Positions 61,960 to 64,000 of a DNA stretch of 64,000 bases are shown piece after piece (the first letter of the stretch is position 1; each line of letters opens with the position of its first letter). The position numbers and the translations under genes were made by a program. The stretch covers positions 114,723-178,722 of the forward strand of contig NZ_JAABNP010000009.1 of NCBI RefSeq assembly GCF_009928485.1, given 5' to 3'. The notes below the pieces were generated by a model. The model had not been told where the DNA came from, searched no databases, and saw only the letters and a list, made by a program, of their open reading frames with translations. Source of the stretch: Clostridium sp. C2-6-12. GTDB taxonomy: Bacteria > Bacillota > Clostridia > Clostridiales > Clostridiaceae.

Positions 61960-63432
61960 TTAGCAAGTTTTTGGGGATATATTAAAATCTGAATATAGTT
62001 CATTAATAATTCTCTTTTCTAAACTTATAATAGCATTATTAATAAAGTCTGACACATTACTAAAATCCTTAGCTGGTATAACATAACTTTTCCATTTACT
62101 ATCTAACTGAAATTCTATTTCACTCCAATTTAGATCTTTATAGTATGAGGTATAAGTAAAGAAAATAATATTTGTTTTTGAGAATGCATAAAGTATGAAA
62201 GTGGAGTAACGTTTCAAATTATCAAGATTGGGGATATATGAGATTTCAATGCTATTGTATGGTACATATTGAGTTAATTCAAATCCAGATATTACATTCT
62301 TATATTTAGTTATTTCTTTATCTTCATAATTGTCTGCAAAAGAAAAAGCAAAAAGTTTATCATATGGATTTGTTTTTTTAACTTGTATAATTTCAGTATA
62401 CGGTTCTTTTTTATAAATTGGCTTTGCAAAATAATTATTGTTTTTATTAAACCATTTACCTATTATTGAAGTATCTAGCTGTATTGGATAGCTGGTGAAA
62501 AAGTTGGGGTTCCAACTATACAGTTCTTTTAGTTCTTGGTTTTGAATAGTATAATTTTCGATATAAGTTTTAAGTTTATCTATATTGTTCAACATATTTT
62601 CTTCAGTACAATATTTTTCAGAATCTGATTTTATTATGTCTATAAGATTAATATCAGATTTTTCATTATTATCATTTTTATGATTATTTTTAAATGAATC
62701 GAAAGTTTTCATAAGTTTTTCTTGTAGCTCTTTAGTTACATTACCAAGAGTTGCTGTAAAATCACCTTGATTAACAAAGTAAGGAGTTTGGTCTTCAATA
62801 TTAGAAAAATAATCTAATATATAATCCATTATTTCTTTATATCTTAGGTCTCCAATTGGTGAATTTGTTACTGAATTTATAAAACTATGTGTAAAGAAAC
62901 TAATTAAATTATTTTGTTTAGAAGTTTCAGTAATTTTAGATGAGAACATAAAGTAACAATCATTAATTTGTCCTTTTGCTTTATCTAATAATTTTTGTAT
63001 AGAATTAGTATCTTTTATATAAGGCATACCTGAATAACATGCATCAACAATTTTTATAGTGGTTTTAGGATTTAATTGTCTTATCCAAGTATCTAGTTCA
63101 GAATTTTCTAATGATGTTTGTTTAGATTTTGTTTCAGTGTAGTCTGATAAGATGTAATAAAAGTCATTTTCATCGGCTTTTCCATGTCCAGTAAAATAGA
63201 ATAGAAATTCATTTATAGGATTAGTATCAATATTACTATATTTTTTTATAAACTCTATTATTTTATTTTTTACGATTTTACTGTCTTCATTTTGATTTAA
63301 AACTAAAATATCATCAAATTTATTTAGTCCTGATAACAATTCAAACATTATTTTCAGATCGTTTATGCAGCCAGGTAAATTATTACCAGGTATTTTGTAA
63401 GTATCAACGCCTAATAAAATTGCTAAATTCAT
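61960..63432 (-). CDS. Caspase-like (peptidase C14) protein with unassigned C-terminal domain
   Basis: The 490-residue protein begins MNLAILLGVDTYK. Its p20-type caspase fold at residues 1-240 has catalytic H83 (FYFTGHGKAD) and C132 (IVDACYSGMP), so the dyad is intact. Bacterial C14 enzymes of metacaspase type usually cleave after Arg or Lys, while others differ. A Lys/Asn-rich linker (about 240-290) leads to a C-terminal domain of about 200 residues with aromatic-rich strands and no motif I can name. I use ATG 63432, 8 nt after GGAGG, not the TTG at 63447. It is convergent with the island operon. The 295 bp upstream hold TATAAT-like sequence but no clear gene. Confidence 0.85.
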   Translation of the reverse strand: MNLAILLGVDTYKIPGNNLPGCINDLKIMFELLSGLNKFDDILVLNQNEDSKIVKNKIIEFIKKYSNIDTNPINEFLFYFTGHGKADENDFYYILSDYTETKSKQTSLENSELDTWIRQLNPKTTIKIVDACYSGMPYIKDTNSIQKLLDKAKGQINDCYFMFSSKITETSKQNNLISFFTHSFINSVTNSPIGDLRYKEIMDYILDYFSNIEDQTPYFVNQGDFTATLGNVTKELQEKLMKTFDSFKNNHKNDNNEKSDINLIDIIKSDSEKYCTEENMLNNIDKLKTYIENYTIQNQELKELYSWNPNFFTSYPIQLDTSIIGKWFNKNNNYFAKPIYKKEPYTEIIQVKKTNPYDKLFAFSFADNYEDKEITKYKNVISGFELTQYVPYNSIEISYIPNLDNLKRYSTFILYAFSKTNIIFFTYTSYYKDLNWSEIEFQLDSKWKSYVIPAKDFSNVSDFINNAIISLEKRIINELYSDFNISPKTC

Positions 63433-63727
63433 ATTTACTTCCTCCAATAAAATATATTGTATTATAATTATAGCAGAAGTAATATTATGTTTGTATATTA
63501 CTTTAATAATATGTAAATTTATTGTTATGTGTCTAATAATCTTACAAAATGGATAATACCATTGAAATTATTAGAGAATAAAAACTTAGTATGACATAAT
63601 TAGTGTATATATATGATTGTTATCAAAAAATTGAATAATGGAATATTGAAAAATGTTCTGTATGTGATGGTTTTTTAATATGCCATTCTACTATAACTAA
63701 TTAAGTTACTAATAGAGGGAATGTAAA

Positions 63728-63943
63728 ATGAATTTAAAAATATTAAATGCTAATAGTACAAATATTGATTTTACCAAACTTATAAAATTATTGGATAATG
63801 ACCTGAATGAATGATATGGGGAATTACAAAAACAATATAATAAGCATAACAAAGTCGAGTATATAAACTATGTGGTAATTATTTACAAGGATGAAGTATC
63901 TGTTGTATGTGGAGCATTTAATGAACATAATATATTATCTTGA
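63728..63943 (+). pseudogene. Decayed GNAT-like acetyltransferase gene
   Basis: ATG 63728 follows AGAGGGA by 7 nt and opens a frame (MNLKILNANST) that meets TGA at 63812. It then continues in the same frame (YGELQKQYNK ... IYKDEVSVVCGAFNEH) to a second TGA at 63941. The segments resemble the N-terminal half of small clostridial GNAT N-acetyltransferases, with Glu-Tyr flanking the first stop. The acetyl-CoA-binding half is missing. GC-richer sequence with a GCGTC/GACGC hairpin (63950-63967) begins right after the break. Confidence 0.6.
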
Positions 63944-64000
63944 AAGTAAGCGTCAAAGAATCGACGCGTAGCGGTAGCGTAATTTAAGTGATAAAATAAA

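Noticed and set aside
54975..63432. Bacterial gasdermin as the protease target
   Set aside because: Gasdermin operons pair a caspase or trypsin gene with a 250-300-residue pore protein. The only membrane protein here is 540 residues with two N-terminal helices and no lipidated N-terminal Cys.
63500..64000. Insertion sequence at the right edge
   Set aside because: No transposase frame or terminal inverted repeats are visible within the window. Only a short hairpin is seen.

Overview
The window is chromosomal DNA from a low-GC, spore-forming Firmicute, almost certainly Clostridium sensu stricto. The evidence is the very AT-rich sequence, strong Shine-Dalgarno sites, A/T-ending codons, a Tlp spore protein, a SpoIVFB protease, a leucine T-box, a glmS ribozyme, and the maf-radC-mreBCD-minCDE-spoIVF gene order. 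The species cannot be named from sequence reading alone.

Layout. 0-10 kb: 3' part of a MutS-family ATPase, a DEDDh exonuclease with a zinc ribbon, a CBS protein, a minus-strand PspA operon with Ser-rich and Cys-rich partners, an S1-domain protein, pyruvate kinase and PepD. 10-27 kb: an NlpC/P60 hydrolase, a SPOR protein, then the cell-shape, division and sporulation block (maf, radC, mreB, mreC, mreD, PBP2, sfsA, minC, minD, minE, rodA, a short SpoIVFA-position protein, spoIVFB), a YcdB/SLH-type exported protein and tRNA-Trp. 27-40 kb: tlp, a FliK-like/FlhB-like pair, a phosphoesterase, a soluble chemoreceptor, a DUF2225 protein, a small alarmone synthetase, a repeat protein beside a MoxR/VWA module, a HesB-like protein and a methyltransferase-fold protein. 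40-55 kb: a TetR/old-yellow-enzyme pair sharing a palindromic operator, a second soluble chemoreceptor, leuS under a Leu T-box, the mannitol genes (mtlR-mtlF-mtlD and a separate mtlA) and glmS under its ribozyme.

From 55 kb to the end lies an accessory island. It holds a metallo-beta-lactamase-fold protein translationally coupled to a trypsin-NB-ARC-TPR fusion, a broken copy of a small peptide gene, a two-helix membrane protein of unknown family, an intact 65-codon copy of the peptide gene, and a convergent caspase-like protease. The MBL, trypsin and STAND combination resembles type 1 Avs (AVAST) anti-phage systems, but here the protease is fused to the STAND ATPase, and the caspase, peptide and membrane protein are extra. 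This is the best candidate for an undescribed system. The island ends in a decayed acetyltransferase gene.

Regulation worth noting: the glmS ribozyme has about 280 nt inserted in the P1 loop, partly made of repeat units also found near 38.2 kb. mtlR and mtlA share a regulatory block with identical geometry and cre-like sequences. There is a perfect 16-bp palindrome at the predicted rpsA transcription start, a 28-bp TetR operator, a 23-codon leader ORF overlapping minC, and an ideal start site placed one base out of frame in the gene upstream of pspA.
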